Shown: positions 53,144 to 63,542, counted from the first letter of the stretch. The stretch is 64,000 nucleotides of DNA from Erythrobacter sp. (GCF_030066995.1 NZ_JASJAP010000001.1:1099230-1163229), one strand, 5' to 3'. Program-made: numbers and translations. The notes: generated from the sequence alone by a model not told the origin.

Positions 53144-54643
53144 TCATTTCTTGGGGCCACCAAGGCCGGGTAGTCCGGGCGGAAGACCGCCGCCGCCCTC
53201 TCCTCCGGGACCGCCAAGGCCGGGCAAGCCGCCCGCGCCGCCACCCATTCCTCCGGGCCCGCCAAGGCCGGGCATCCCGCCGCCGCCGAACATCGCGGCA
53301 AGGCCCTTGAGCCCGCCCATCTTCTTGATCTGCTTCATCGCGCGGCTCATCTCCTGATGCATCTTCAAGAGCTTGTTGACGGTCTGAACGTCCGTGCCGC
53401 TACCTCTGGCCACACGCTTCTTGCGCTTGGCGTTCATCAGGCCGGGATTGGCGCGTTCCTTGGGCGTCATCGAACCGATGATGGCGTCCATATGGACCAG
53501 CACCTTGTCGTCCATGTTGGAGGCCGCCATCGCGGCTTTGGCCTTCTTCATGCCCGGCATCATGCCCGCCAGCATGCCCAGACCGCCCATATTCTGCATC
53601 TGCTTCAACTGCATGCGCAGATCGTTGAGGTCGAACTTGCCCTTCTCGAAATTCTCGGCGAGCTGCGCGGCCTCTTCTTCCTTGATCGTCGCGGCGGCTT
53701 TCTCGACCAGACTGACGACATCGCCCATGCCCAGAATGCGGTCGGCGACCGAGTTCGGGCGAAACGCTTCGATCGCGTCGAGCTTCTCGCCGGTGCCCGC
53801 AAACTTGATCGGCTTGCCGGTGACCGCGCGCATCGAGAGCGCTGCGCCGCCGCGTGCGTCGCCGTCCATGCGGGTGAGCACAACGCCCGTCAGCGGCACT
53901 TCGCCCGAGAAACTCTGCGCGACGTTGACCGCGTCTTGCCCCGTCAGCGAATCGACCACCAGCAGCACTTCGGTCGGCGCCGACACGCTGGACACCGCCT
54001 TCATCTCGGCCATCAGCGCTTCATCGACATGCAGGCGACCGGCGGTGTCGAGCAGGAGAACGTCGAAATTCTGGAGCCGCGAAGCCTCCATCGCGCGCCG
54101 GGCGATATCCACCGGCTGCTGCCCAGCGACAATCGGCAGGGTCGCGACACCGACCTGCTCGCCCAGCACCTTGAGCTGCTCTTGCGCGGCGGGACGATTG
54201 ACGTCGAGCGAGGCCATCATGGCCTTTCGCCCATGCTTTTCACGGATCAGTTTGCCGAGTTTCGCGGTGGTGGTCGTCTTACCAGAGCCTTGCAGGCCGA
54301 CCATCATGATGACGACCGGCGGTTTGGCGTCGAAATTCAGGCCTTCACCGGCCATCGCCGATTGCGGATCGTCGGGATCGCCGCCCAGCATCGTGACCAG
54401 TTCGTCGTGGACGATCTTGATGACCTGCTGGCCGGGCTTGACCGACTTGAGCACCTCGGCGCCCACGGCCTTTTCGGTGACCGCGTCGATGAAGCGCCGC
54501 GCGACCGGCAGCGCGACATCGGCCTCGAGCAGGGCAACGCGCACTTCGCGCATGGCGTCGCGCACGTCCTGTTCCTTAAGTGCGCCGCGGCCCTTTAGCT
54601 TGTCAAAGACGCCACCAAGGCGGTCGGACAGATTGTCAAACAT
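53144..54643 (-). CDS. ffh: Signal recognition particle protein Ffh
   Basis: Ffh, with 4.5S RNA, targets membrane proteins to FtsY. The 499-aa protein from ATG 54643 (MFDNLSDRLGGVFDKLKG) has the N domain, the G domain (GLQGSGKTTTTAKLGKLI, DVNRPAAQEQLKVLG, LLDTAGRLHVDEALMAEM, TRMDGDARGGAALS) and the Met-rich M domain. It ends in a Gly-Pro-Met tail of GLGGPGG repeats. ATG 54652 (MRAMF) is an alternative. A 62-bp near-copy of the gene's own start lies upstream as a leader frame. Confidence 0.96.
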   Translation of the reverse strand: MFDNLSDRLGGVFDKLKGRGALKEQDVRDAMREVRVALLEADVALPVARRFIDAVTEKAVGAEVLKSVKPGQQVIKIVHDELVTMLGGDPDDPQSAMAGEGLNFDAKPPVVIMMVGLQGSGKTTTTAKLGKLIREKHGRKAMMASLDVNRPAAQEQLKVLGEQVGVATLPIVAGQQPVDIARRAMEASRLQNFDVLLLDTAGRLHVDEALMAEMKAVSSVSAPTEVLLVVDSLTGQDAVNVAQSFSGEVPLTGVVLTRMDGDARGGAALSMRAVTGKPIKFAGTGEKLDAIEAFRPNSVADRILGMGDVVSLVEKAAATIKEEEAAQLAENFEKGKFDLNDLRMQLKQMQNMGGLGMLAGMMPGMKKAKAAMAASNMDDKVLVHMDAIIGSMTPKERANPGLMNAKRKKRVARGSGTDVQTVNKLLKMHQEMSRAMKQIKKMGGLKGLAAMFGGGGMPGLGGPGGMGGGAGGLPGLGGPGGEGGGGLPPGLPGLGGPKK

Positions 54644-54791
54644 AGCGCGCATCCTTGAGGCTGGGGGCCGCTGCAATTTTTTGGTCGCATGGCCGAACCG
54701 AAAAAGTGGTGCCCACTTTTCCTGGCCACGCGCCGCGGCCCTTGAGCTTGTCAAAGACGCCGCCAAGGCGGTCGGACAGATTGTCAAACAT
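54636..54791 (-). pseudogene. Duplicated ffh 5' end forming a 51-codon leader ORF
   Basis: Bases 54730-54791 repeat the first 62 bases of ffh (54582-54643) with two differences, both synonymous, and retain a better ribosome site (aggag, nine bases before its ATG). Translation gives 21 Ffh residues, then about 30 unrelated residues, and ends at TGA 54638-54636, which overlaps the true ffh ATG in ATGTTTGA. The fragment is probably the old ffh start, broken by the palindrome at 54691-54727. It could now act by translational coupling or decoy initiation. Confidence 0.8.
54691..54727. repeat. Palindrome AAAAGTGG-CCACTTTT family in the ffh leader
   Basis: GGCC...AAAAAGTGG-TG-CCCACTTTT...GGCC forms a stem with flanking GGCC arms. 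Similar AAAAGTGG elements are widespread in alphaproteobacteria. It separates the ghost ffh start from the working one. Confidence 0.8.
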
Positions 54792-54912
54792 CGTCTTCAA
54801 CTCCTGCCCGACTTGCCGGCCGGGTATTAAACGCGAAAAACGCCGGCGGACGAAACCTCGTCGGCCAGCGTGCGGTGCCTCTGTCCCAAGAGACGCCCTT
54901 ATTGTGCCTTGA

Positions 54913-54988
54913 TGGTGGAGCCTAGCGGGATCGAACCGCTGACCTCAACACTGCCAGTGTTGCGCTCTCCCAGCTGAGCTAAGGCCCC
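54913..54988 (-). tRNA. tRNA-Ala (anticodon GGC)
   Basis: The minus strand folds into a normal cloverleaf: acceptor GGGGCCT with AGGCTCC (one G-U), D arm with AGCTGGGAG, anticodon loop CTGGCAG giving GGC, T arm GGTTCGATCC, and an encoded CCA end. It reads GCC/GCU alanine codons. It stands alone between ffh and the TIGR02300-type gene. Confidence 0.95.
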
Positions 54989-55103
54989 CCGAAATCAATC
55001 GGTATCCATCAATTCGTGACCCTACAAGAAATAGGGGCAATGTCTCGCTCTCGCAAGAGAGCGCGCCGCTTAAGCGCGTCCCTTGCGAAACGCAAGTTCA
55101 AAA

Positions 55104-55445
55104 TCAGTTATCGTCGTCGCCGTCGTCATCGCCCTTGCCGGCCGCGACCCCCAGATCATCGTCGCCGCCAAGATCGACGTCGTTGTCGGGCGAATCGTCG
55201 TCATCATCGATGTTTTCGATATCCTTCAGATCATCATCATCGTCGCCGCCCAGATCGCTGTCGGGTTCCTGATCCTTGTTCTTTTCGGGATCATCGACCG
55301 GGATCGGCTGCTTGGATTTGAGAACGGGCTCGGGATACCATTGGTGGCCGTTCGGGCTGGTCACCGGGTTGTCGTTGCCAAGATCATAGAAGCGCTCACC
55401 GGTTTGCGGACAGGTGCGCTTTGTTCCCCATTCGGGCTTGGGCAT
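55104..55445 (-). CDS. TIGR02300-type acidic protein
   Basis: The 113-aa protein begins MPKPEWGTKRTCPQTGERFY, then DLGNDNPVTSPNGHQWYP: the signature start of the alphaproteobacterial TIGR02300 family, whose short Cys-containing head resembles a zinc-binding site. The remainder is a long Asp/Glu-rich low-complexity tail. Biochemical role unknown. It is divergent from aroA with 149 bp between. Confidence 0.9.
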   Translation of the reverse strand: MPKPEWGTKRTCPQTGERFYDLGNDNPVTSPNGHQWYPEPVLKSKQPIPVDDPEKNKDQEPDSDLGGDDDDDLKDIENIDDDDDSPDNDVDLGGDDDLGVAAGKGDDDGDDDN

Positions 55446-55594
55446 AATCGTGTTCCTCTAAGGTCCTGCGCGCGGCGCAGGGTGCGTCTATGCGCGAAAC
55501 AATGGTGCTGGACGCGGCGGGAATCAAGACGCCCGACGCGTCGAAGGCGCGCCGCTTGCCAGAAGGGTGGAGCGCTGTCAAAGACCGCGCTCGC

Positions 55595-56914
55595 ATGCCC
55601 CACTACACTTTCACTTATAACGGACCCTTGACCGGGACTTTGCGCGTGCCCGGCGACAAGTCGATCAGCCATCGCGCGCTGATGTTTGCCTCGCTGTGCG
55701 TCGGGACGAGCCGCATCACCGGCCTGCTGGAAGGCGAAGACGTGCTTGCGACCGCGGCGGCCATGCGCCAGCTGGGCGCTCGCATCGAGCGCGAGAGCGA
55801 CGGCGTCTGGCGCGTCGATGGCGTCGGCCTAGGAGGGCTGCTGGAACCGGCCCAAGCGCTCGATATGGGCAATTCGGGGACGTCGACACGGCTTTTGATG
55901 GGCCTTCTTGCAAGCCATGGCCTCACCGCGACCTTTGTCGGCGATGCAAGCCTTTCGGGCCGCCCGATGAAGCGCGTGATCGCACCGCTCTCGCAGATGG
56001 GAGCGGCGTTCGAGCCTTCGCGCGGAGGCACTTTGCCGCTGATGCTGCGCGGCGCCCAGCCCCCCGTGCCGATCACCTACCGCCTGCCCGTCGCAAGCGC
56101 GCAGGTGAAAAGCGCGGTGCTGCTGGCCGGGCTCAACACTCCCGGCACAACGAGCGTTATCGAACCCGTGCCAACCCGCGACCACACCGAGCGGATGCTC
56201 AGCGCGTTCGGCGTCGAAGTCGAAATCGCCGAGGAAGCGGGCGAACGCGTCATATCGGTCACCGGAGAAGCGGACCTGAGCCCGTGCGATGTGGTCGTGC
56301 CGGGCGATCCGTCCTCGGCAGCATTCTTCCTTGTGGCCGCGCTGGCTGTGCCGGGAAGCGATCTTGTTATCGAGAATGTCGGGCTCAATCCCACCCGCGC
56401 CGGGATCATCTCGGTCCTGCGCGAAATGGGCGGCGCGATCGAGGAGTTGAACCCGCGCGAGGTGGGCGGCGAACCCGTCGCCGATCTGCGCGTTCGGCAC
56501 TCGGCGCTCAAAGGTATCGATGTGGATCCGGCGCTCGCACCCAGCATGATCGACGAGTTTCCGGTGCTCTTCGTTGCCGCCGCTCTGGCCGATGGCACGA
56601 CACGCACCAGCGGTCTTGAAGAGCTGCGCGTCAAGGAAAGCGACCGCCTCGCCGCCATGGCCGCCGCCCTGACTTCTGTCGGCGCGCGCGTGGTTGAGCT
56701 ACCCGATGGCCTTGAGATCGAGGGAACCAGCGGAGACCCTCTTCGAGGCAGCGCCAACGCGGCGGTCGAAACCCAACTGGACCACCGCATCGCCATGGCG
56801 ATGGCGGTCGCGGGCCTCGCCAGCCACGACGGGGTGCAGATCGACGACACCGCCCCGATCGCGACGAGCTTTCCGACGTTTATGGAGCTTCTTCAGGAAA
56901 GCTCGGGACGATAG
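55595..56914 (+). CDS. aroA: EPSP synthase, class II (CP4-type)
   Basis: AroA joins shikimate-3-phosphate and PEP in aromatic amino acid synthesis. Start ATG 55595 gives 439 aa. Motifs: VPGDKSISHRALMFASL, ITGLLEGEDVLATAAAMRQL, ITYRLPVASAQVKSAVLLAG, RDHTERMLSAFGV, VPGDPSSAAFFLVAA, NPTRAGIISVLREMGG and ELRVKESDRLAAM. These are the class II order seen in Agrobacterium CP4. At the position where CP4 has the tolerance-linked alanine (GNAATGC), this protein reads GNSGTST, with glycine. It precedes the small membrane gene by seven bases. Confidence 0.95.
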   Translation: MPHYTFTYNGPLTGTLRVPGDKSISHRALMFASLCVGTSRITGLLEGEDVLATAAAMRQLGARIERESDGVWRVDGVGLGGLLEPAQALDMGNSGTSTRLLMGLLASHGLTATFVGDASLSGRPMKRVIAPLSQMGAAFEPSRGGTLPLMLRGAQPPVPITYRLPVASAQVKSAVLLAGLNTPGTTSVIEPVPTRDHTERMLSAFGVEVEIAEEAGERVISVTGEADLSPCDVVVPGDPSSAAFFLVAALAVPGSDLVIENVGLNPTRAGIISVLREMGGAIEELNPREVGGEPVADLRVRHSALKGIDVDPALAPSMIDEFPVLFVAAALADGTTRTSGLEELRVKESDRLAAMAAALTSVGARVVELPDGLEIEGTSGDPLRGSANAAVETQLDHRIAMAMAVAGLASHDGVQIDDTAPIATSFPTFMELLQESSGR

Positions 56915-56921
56915 CGGGCGG

Positions 56922-57152
56922 ATGCTGCGCAAGCCTCTGACACGACGCCTCTTTGCAGCCGTGCTGTTGTACGGTTTCGCGATCGGCGCCGTGTTCTTCT
57001 GGCGCTCCGAAGGCCCGATCAGCGAGCAGGGTTCGATGATGGCGATCAACCTGATGTTCGCGACGCTTGGTCTGGTAATCCTGCACTTTCGCTGGCGGCG
57101 CCAGGAGGCGCGCGTCCTGACACCCAAGAAGGCTGAGGACATTTTCTCATGA
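56922..57152 (+). CDS. Small membrane protein between aroA and cmk
   Basis: The 76-aa protein MLRKPLTRRLFAAVLLYGFA has two membrane helices (about residues 9-27 and 40-58) and a basic, then polar, tail (HFRWRRQEARVLTPKKAED). It begins seven bases after the aroA stop and ends on the cmk start (ATGA), so all three are one operon. Function unknown. Confidence 0.75.
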   Translation: MLRKPLTRRLFAAVLLYGFAIGAVFFWRSEGPISEQGSMMAINLMFATLGLVILHFRWRRQEARVLTPKKAEDIFS

Positions 57153-57787
57153 TTATCGCCGTCGACGGCCCCACCGCCTCGGGCAAAGGCACGATTGCCA
57201 AGCGCTTGGCGGTGCATTTTGGCGTGCCGCATCTCGACACGGGCCTGCTCTACCGCGCCGTCGGGCGACAGGTGGCGATCAATGAAGGCGATCCGGATAA
57301 TGAATCCGATGCACTGGCAGCGTGCGCCTTTTCCGACGATCTGCTGGACGATGATATCCTGCGGTCCGAAGAAGTGGGCGGGCTCGCCAGCCGCGTGTCG
57401 GTTCACCCGGCGGTGCGCGAGGCGCTGTTCCGGCGCCAGCGCGCCTTTGCCGAACAGCCCGGCGGCGCCGTGCTCGACGGGCGCGATATCGGCACCGTCA
57501 TTGCGCCCGATGCCGATGTGAAGCTGTTCATCACCGCCAGCGTGCACGAACGCGCCCGGCGACGCTGGCTTGAGATGACCGCCAGCGGTTTTGGCCGCGA
57601 AATCGAAATCCCGCTCGACGAGATCGAGAAGGACATCGTGGCCCGCGACGCCCGCGACATTCAGCGCGCCGACGCGCCGCTCAGGGCCGCGCCCGACGCT
57701 CTGGTGATCGACACGACCGCGTTTGACCGTGAGCAGGCGTTCGAGACGGTGCTGGAGGCGGTTAAGGAGGCTCTGCAAGCAGGCTAG
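57149..57787 (+). CDS. cmk: Cytidylate kinase
   Basis: Cmk phosphorylates CMP and dCMP. The 212-aa protein starts MIIAVDGPTASGKGTIAKRL with the P-loop, then DTGLLYRAVG, the CMP-binding VVLDGRDIGTVI-like stretch (AVLDGRDIGTVIAPDADVKL), TASVHERARRRWLE and the lid region ARDARDIQRADAPLRAAPDA. Length normal. rpsA, usually next, is displaced by an acyltransferase gene on the other strand. Confidence 0.95.
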   Translation: MIIAVDGPTASGKGTIAKRLAVHFGVPHLDTGLLYRAVGRQVAINEGDPDNESDALAACAFSDDLLDDDILRSEEVGGLASRVSVHPAVREALFRRQRAFAEQPGGAVLDGRDIGTVIAPDADVKLFITASVHERARRRWLEMTASGFGREIEIPLDEIEKDIVARDARDIQRADAPLRAAPDALVIDTTAFDREQAFETVLEAVKEALQAG

Positions 57788-57798
57788 CGGGGCAGAAC

Positions 57799-58794
57799 TC
57801 AGACCTGCGGTTGGTTGGCCGTGATGGGTCTAGGCAGGAACCCAAAGGTCCGTCGACAATTCGCATCAAAAGCCAGTCCGACCCCAAGACCGGCTGCGAT
57901 CGATACAAGGAACGCGACGATGAAATTCCCGCCAGCAGCGAGGACCATCCACTGAACCGGAGCATGCACGGCATAGAGCGGGAATGAAATCGCACCCAGT
58001 TTGCAGGCCAGTCGTGAGTACGGCAAAGAAAGCGCTCCGAGCATCATGACCGGGCTCACGATTATCACAAAAAGCAGCTCAAACCGCAGATCGTCAGCCT
58101 GACTGATCAGCCCAACCAGCAACGGAAATAGGAGCAGTAGCGGCCATGCGAAGTGGATCGAAATCCGCTCTCGATCTCCGTTCCAACGATAGAGAACTAT
58201 GCCTAGCGAATAGGACATGATGACGCGTGGCACGCCGAGCCAGAATGTCTCGGCCTCGTGCCCCATATGCGTTCCGTGCGCCCCCAGATAGGGCAGCATG
58301 ACGATTGCACATACCAAGGAGACTGCAATCAGCGATGCCATTCCAAAATCCTTGAGAATCGCTGCATGGAACCAGTTGGCCAGCAATTCGAAGAAGATCG
58401 ACCAGGCCGGCGGGTTAAGCGCGATCTGGTAGCCTATCATCGGCAGGATGAGACCGAAGACGAGATAGGGCATCAACGTCTCTGCCGATAATCCCTGCAT
58501 TGCAAAGTGCAGCCCGCCAAGTGCGACTCCGATCACGAGCAGAAGCCAAAGCCTCTTGAAACGCATGATAAGAAAATCGAGCGATTGCGGCATTCTGCTT
58601 TCAAAAGCACGGGCCAATACGAAGCCCGACAGCATGAAGAACAGGTCGACAGACACATGGCCGCGAACTAGGATTGTTTTCCCGAAATCGCCATAGCCGG
58701 AGAAATACGCGGCATGGTTATAGGCGACGATTAGAGCTGCGATGCCGCGTAATGCCTCCAATCCTGGCAGTCTCTTCGTCATGGCCGCCTGCAT
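57799..58794 (-). CDS. Membrane acyltransferase, OafA/acyltransferase-3 family
   Basis: The 331-aa protein has about ten membrane helices and the acyltransferase-3 hallmarks: LPGLEALRGIAALIVAYNHA with the conserved Arg and His, GHVSVDLFFMLSGFVLARA, and PAWSIFFELLANWFHA. Such enzymes O-acetylate or O-acylate surface sugars. Start ATG 58794; ATG 58782 is possible. Base composition is AT-richer than cmk and rpsA, and it stands opposite to both, breaking the common cmk-rpsA order; probably a later arrival. Confidence 0.86.
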   Translation of the reverse strand: MQAAMTKRLPGLEALRGIAALIVAYNHAAYFSGYGDFGKTILVRGHVSVDLFFMLSGFVLARAFESRMPQSLDFLIMRFKRLWLLLVIGVALGGLHFAMQGLSAETLMPYLVFGLILPMIGYQIALNPPAWSIFFELLANWFHAAILKDFGMASLIAVSLVCAIVMLPYLGAHGTHMGHEAETFWLGVPRVIMSYSLGIVLYRWNGDRERISIHFAWPLLLLFPLLVGLISQADDLRFELLFVIIVSPVMMLGALSLPYSRLACKLGAISFPLYAVHAPVQWMVLAAGGNFIVAFLVSIAAGLGVGLAFDANCRRTFGFLPRPITANQPQV

Positions 58795-59093
58795 GGACGG
58801 GTTTGCCTAATATCCTGCTAATTCCTTAGGTTGCGCCTGAGGTCCTGATGCAATACCTGACTTTCCGCTCTCAAGAAAACCGCTATTCCCTTGCCTTTCG
58901 GGCTGGTTTCGCCTAGGCGCGCGCCCGTTCTCGAAATCTATTGGATTGAAGGAACCTTCGCAGCGGCATCCGGCCTTGCGGAGAGATCGGCCTCTTGCCC
59001 TGCTAGCCCTCGCAATGGTGCGTGGGAGGCAGTTTAAGACCCCGGAGAAACCGGTGGCCGGTAGCAAAACGAAAACAGGACTGCCCCTTACCT

Positions 59094-60812
<1,719 letters not shown>

Positions 60813-60825
60813 TCGTGTGAATGAT

Positions 60826-60893
60826 GTGAGCTCCTGCGAAAGCAGGAGCCCATGGCATCACCTGACTGGGTTCCTGCTTGCGCAGGAACTCAC
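60826..60893. repeat. Double hairpin repeat, TCCTGCxxxxGCAGGA family
   Basis: GTGAG-CTCCTGCGAAAGCAGGAG (60831-60848) and TTCCTGCTTGCGCAGGAA-CTCAC (60871-60893) are two hairpins whose outer GTGAG and CTCAC also pair. It lies just after rpsA. This family occurs between genes in sphingomonads. Confidence 0.88.
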
Positions 60894-60903
60894 AATGGGA
60901 CAG

Positions 60904-60939
60904 AGGCCCGCTTTCCCGACCGGAGAGCGGGCCTTTCCT
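60904..60939 (+). terminator. Rho-independent terminator after rpsA
   Basis: AGGCCCGCT (60904-60912) pairs with AGCGGGCCT (60926-60934), followed by TTCCT. It lies about 90 bp after the rpsA stop, beyond the double-hairpin repeat, and before gloB. Confidence 0.82.
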
Positions 60940-60983
60940 AATCCGGTGACCAGCGGTATCCTCGCGTGCAAAGAGAGGACCCC

Positions 60984-61739
60984 ATGCTGCACGTTCACCA
61001 ATTCCCCTGCCTCACCGACAATTACGGCTTCCTGCTCCATAACTCGGTTACCGAAGAGACCGCCGCGATCGACACGCCCGACGCGAAGGAATACCTCAAA
61101 CAGGCCGAGGCCAAAGGCTGGACGATCACGCATATCTGGAACACCCACTGGCACCCCGATCACGCCGGCGGCAACACCGAGATCGTGGAGGCGACGGGCG
61201 CGCGCGTTCTGGCTCCGAAGGAAGTCGAGAAACTCTCGCACATCGACCGCGTGGTTGCGCATGGCGATGTCGTGAATCTGGGCGAGCACAGCGCCAACGT
61301 GATCGACGTATCGGGTCATACCAACGGGCATGTCGCGTTCCATGTTGTCGAGGAAGGCATCGCGTTTGTGGGCGACGCCGTGTTCGCGCTGGGCTGCGGC
61401 CGGATGTTCGAAGGAGAGCCCGAGCAATTCTGGGACAGCCTCGATCGCATTCGCCGCATGCCCACCGCGACCACGCTCTACTGCGCGCACGAATACACCG
61501 CCGCCAACGCGAAGTTCGCGCTGCACGCGGACCCGGACAACGAAGAGCTCCAGGCCTACGCTGCCGAGATCGAGGCCAAACGCGCGAGGGGCGAACCCAC
61601 CGTGCCTACGGTTCTGAGCCGCGAGCTCGCCACCAACCCCTTCCTCAGGGCCGACGACCCTGCGATCATCGCCAAATGGGGCGGCAGCGCACCGCACGAG
61701 ACTTTTGCGGCGTTGAGAGCGGGTAAGGACAACTTCTGA
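60984..61739 (+). CDS. gloB: Hydroxyacylglutathione hydrolase (glyoxalase II)
   Basis: GloB hydrolyses S-D-lactoylglutathione to lactate and glutathione. Start ATG 60984 follows agagagga; 251 aa. Metallo-beta-lactamase ligands are visible: NTHWHPDHAGGN, SGHTNGHVAFH, FVGDAVFALGCGRMFEG and CAHEYTAANAKFAL. The C-terminal glutathione-binding segment (TNPFLRADDPAII) is present. Length is normal. Confidence 0.94.
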   Translation: MLHVHQFPCLTDNYGFLLHNSVTEETAAIDTPDAKEYLKQAEAKGWTITHIWNTHWHPDHAGGNTEIVEATGARVLAPKEVEKLSHIDRVVAHGDVVNLGEHSANVIDVSGHTNGHVAFHVVEEGIAFVGDAVFALGCGRMFEGEPEQFWDSLDRIRRMPTATTLYCAHEYTAANAKFALHADPDNEELQAYAAEIEAKRARGEPTVPTVLSRELATNPFLRADDPAIIAKWGGSAPHETFAALRAGKDNF

Positions 61740-61760
61740 GGTGGAAATGAGCGCAATGCA

Positions 61761-61858
61761 CCTCCCCTCCCCTTGGGAAGGGGAGCAAGGGGTGGGGGCT
61801 GCGAGAGATTTGCAACGCACTACCACCACCCCCAACCCCCTCCTTCGAAGGAGGGGGC
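61761..61858. repeat. Palindromic element, same family as the trmD insert
   Basis: Hairpins CTCCCCTT-GGG-AAGGGGAG (61767-61785) and CCCCCTCCTTCGAAGGAGGG-GG (61836-61857, perfect 22-bp palindrome) flank an interior with AAGGGGTGGGGG, CTGCGAGA and CCACCCCCAACC. Block order equals that of 49801-49893 inside trmD. Here it is intergenic, ending seven bases before the next start. Confidence 0.88.
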
Positions 61859-61864
61859 TAAGCT

Positions 61865-62845
61865 GTGAAAGCGCTGTGCGTTGAGAACCTGAGCGAAGAC
61901 CTGTCAGGCGTTTCGCTCGTCGATATCCCCGTGCCCAAGCGTCAGCCCGGCGAGGTGCTGGTGCGCGTCCGCGCCGCTTCGCTGAACTACCCCGACTTGC
62001 TGATGACGCGCGGGGCGTACCAGTTCAAACCGGAGTTACCCTTTACCAGCGGGCTTGAATGCGCGGGCGAAGTGATCGAGGCCGATCCCGAAAACGGCTT
62101 GTCAGCCGGTGACCGGGTCATGGGCGGCAACAAGACCGGAGCCTTTGCCGAGGTGGCGAGCTTGCCCGCGCGCGCGCTCTCGACGATGCCGGCGAACTTC
62201 TCCTTCGCGCAAGCTGCGGCCATGGGCGCGGCCTACTCAACCGCTTACACAGGACTGGTCGAGCTGTGCGGGCTCGAAGCTGGGCAACGCGTGCTGGTGA
62301 CCGGCGCCAGCGGCGGTGTTGGCCTCGCCGCGCTCGATCTGGCCAAGACCCTTGGCGCCAAGGCCATCGCGGCGACAGGGGTCGACGCGAAACGCGCCGA
62401 TATCGAACGGTTTGCCTCGCCCGATGCGGTGATCGTCAGCAAAGGGCGCTTCCGCGAAACCGTGTCGGAGCTTACGGACGGCAAACTGTGCGACATAGTC
62501 TTCGACACGGTGGGCGGCGACGTCTTTGACGAATGCACACGCTGCGTCGCTTTCGGAGGCAAGCTGGTGGTCGTCGGCTTCACCAGCGGTCGGATTGCCG
62601 AGGTCGCGGCGAACATTCCGCTGATAAAGGGGTTCTCGATTGTCGGGCTTCGCGCCGGTGAATACGCGCGGCGCTTTCCGGAGCGCGGCGCTGCGATCAA
62701 CGCCGCCCTTCGCGAGCTGGCGCAAGCGGGCCAGATCACGCCCGCGCTCGCCATGGAGCTGCCTTTGTCGCGCTGGCAAGAGGGCTTTGCGGCCATGGCG
62801 GAGCGTCGCCTTGTGGGCAAGGTGGTGTTCGACCCGTCCCGATAG
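61865..62845 (+). CDS. NADPH:quinone oxidoreductase-like MDR protein
   Basis: The 326-aa zinc-less medium-chain dehydrogenase starts at GTG 61865. Motifs: VLVRVRAASLNYPDLLMTRG, FTSGLECAGEVIEAD, AAAMGAAYSTAYTGLVE, and the cofactor loop VLVTGASGGVGLAALDLAK, with VFDTVGGDVFDECTRCVAFG later. The family reduces quinones or enoyl substrates with NADPH. Its leader is almost entirely the palindromic element just upstream, which must influence its expression. Confidence 0.88.
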   Translation: MKALCVENLSEDLSGVSLVDIPVPKRQPGEVLVRVRAASLNYPDLLMTRGAYQFKPELPFTSGLECAGEVIEADPENGLSAGDRVMGGNKTGAFAEVASLPARALSTMPANFSFAQAAAMGAAYSTAYTGLVELCGLEAGQRVLVTGASGGVGLAALDLAKTLGAKAIAATGVDAKRADIERFASPDAVIVSKGRFRETVSELTDGKLCDIVFDTVGGDVFDECTRCVAFGGKLVVVGFTSGRIAEVAANIPLIKGFSIVGLRAGEYARRFPERGAAINAALRELAQAGQITPALAMELPLSRWQEGFAAMAERRLVGKVVFDPSR

Positions 62846-62891
62846 AGCAAGGGCGCCCCGATAAACCGCTCAACCCAGGGCGTGCACACAA

Positions 62892-62920
62892 GAAAGGCGG
62901 CCCAAAATGGACCGCCTTTC
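62892..62920. terminator. Bidirectional terminator between convergent genes
   Basis: GAAAGGCGG (62892-62900) pairs with CCGCCTTTC (62912-62920) around an 11-base loop. Both flanking genes (ending 62845 and 62976) point at it. T/A runs on either side are short. Confidence 0.78.
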
Positions 62921-62975
62921 CCCTCTCCAACTCAAGATCCCAAACGGCGCGCCTCAAGGCTGAGGCTGCGAGCCG

Positions 62976-63542
62976 CTAGAGCTGGGAAATCACTTCATCC
63001 GCCAATTTGCTGTCCGCTTTGCTATCATGCTTTTGCGCAATAAGCGAGCGTGACGCTACGGCCGCCGCGTCAACCGCGCGTTTGCGCACGGCGTCGAGCG
63101 CGTCGCGTTCAGCGGCCGCGATCTTCTCTTCAGCCATGCGCTGGCGCCGCTCGACCATTTTCTCACTGTCGCTTTCGGCCTTGGCTAGCAGGGCGTCGGC
63201 TTCGGCCTTCGCGTTTTGCATCATGGCCTCGGCGTCCTTCTGAGCGCCGGCCATCTTCGCGGCGTATTCATCGCGCAGGGCTTCGGCCTCAGCCCGCAAG
63301 GCCTTGGCGTCTTCGAGCTGAGACTTGATTTCTTCGATCTTGGCATCGAGCCCACCCGCCAGAAGGCTGGGCACCTTTTTCCAGACCATCACTGCAAGAA
63401 GGATCGCCATGGCAAGCGCAACCCAGCCATAATCGTCGAAGCCAAGCGCGGCGTACTCTTCCTTCAGATACTTCCCGCCTTCGCCGTCGTCAGCGAGCAT
63501 TGGCTCGCTGGCCGCGATCATCAGACCGGTGAAACTAAGCAT
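62976..63542 (-). CDS. atpF: ATP synthase F0 subunit b
   Basis: The 188-aa protein has one membrane helix (about residues 38-55, GWVALAMAILLAVMVWKKVP) and a long charged helix (DAKIEEIKSQLEDAKALRAE and onward) that forms the peripheral stalk. It begins with a 35-residue polar leader including MLADDGEGGKYLKEEYAALG, typical of alphaproteobacterial b subunits. Its start overlaps the b' stop by eight bases. It is the last gene of the F0 group here. Confidence 0.92.
   Translation of the reverse strand: MLSFTGLMIAASEPMLADDGEGGKYLKEEYAALGFDDYGWVALAMAILLAVMVWKKVPSLLAGGLDAKIEEIKSQLEDAKALRAEAEALRDEYAAKMAGAQKDAEAMMQNAKAEADALLAKAESDSEKMVERRQRMAEEKIAAAERDALDAVRKRAVDAAAVASRSLIAQKHDSKADSKLADEVISQL

Noticed and set aside
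53394..54830. 478-codon plus-strand frame opposite ffh
   Set aside because: Ser/Arg-rich shadow of ffh.
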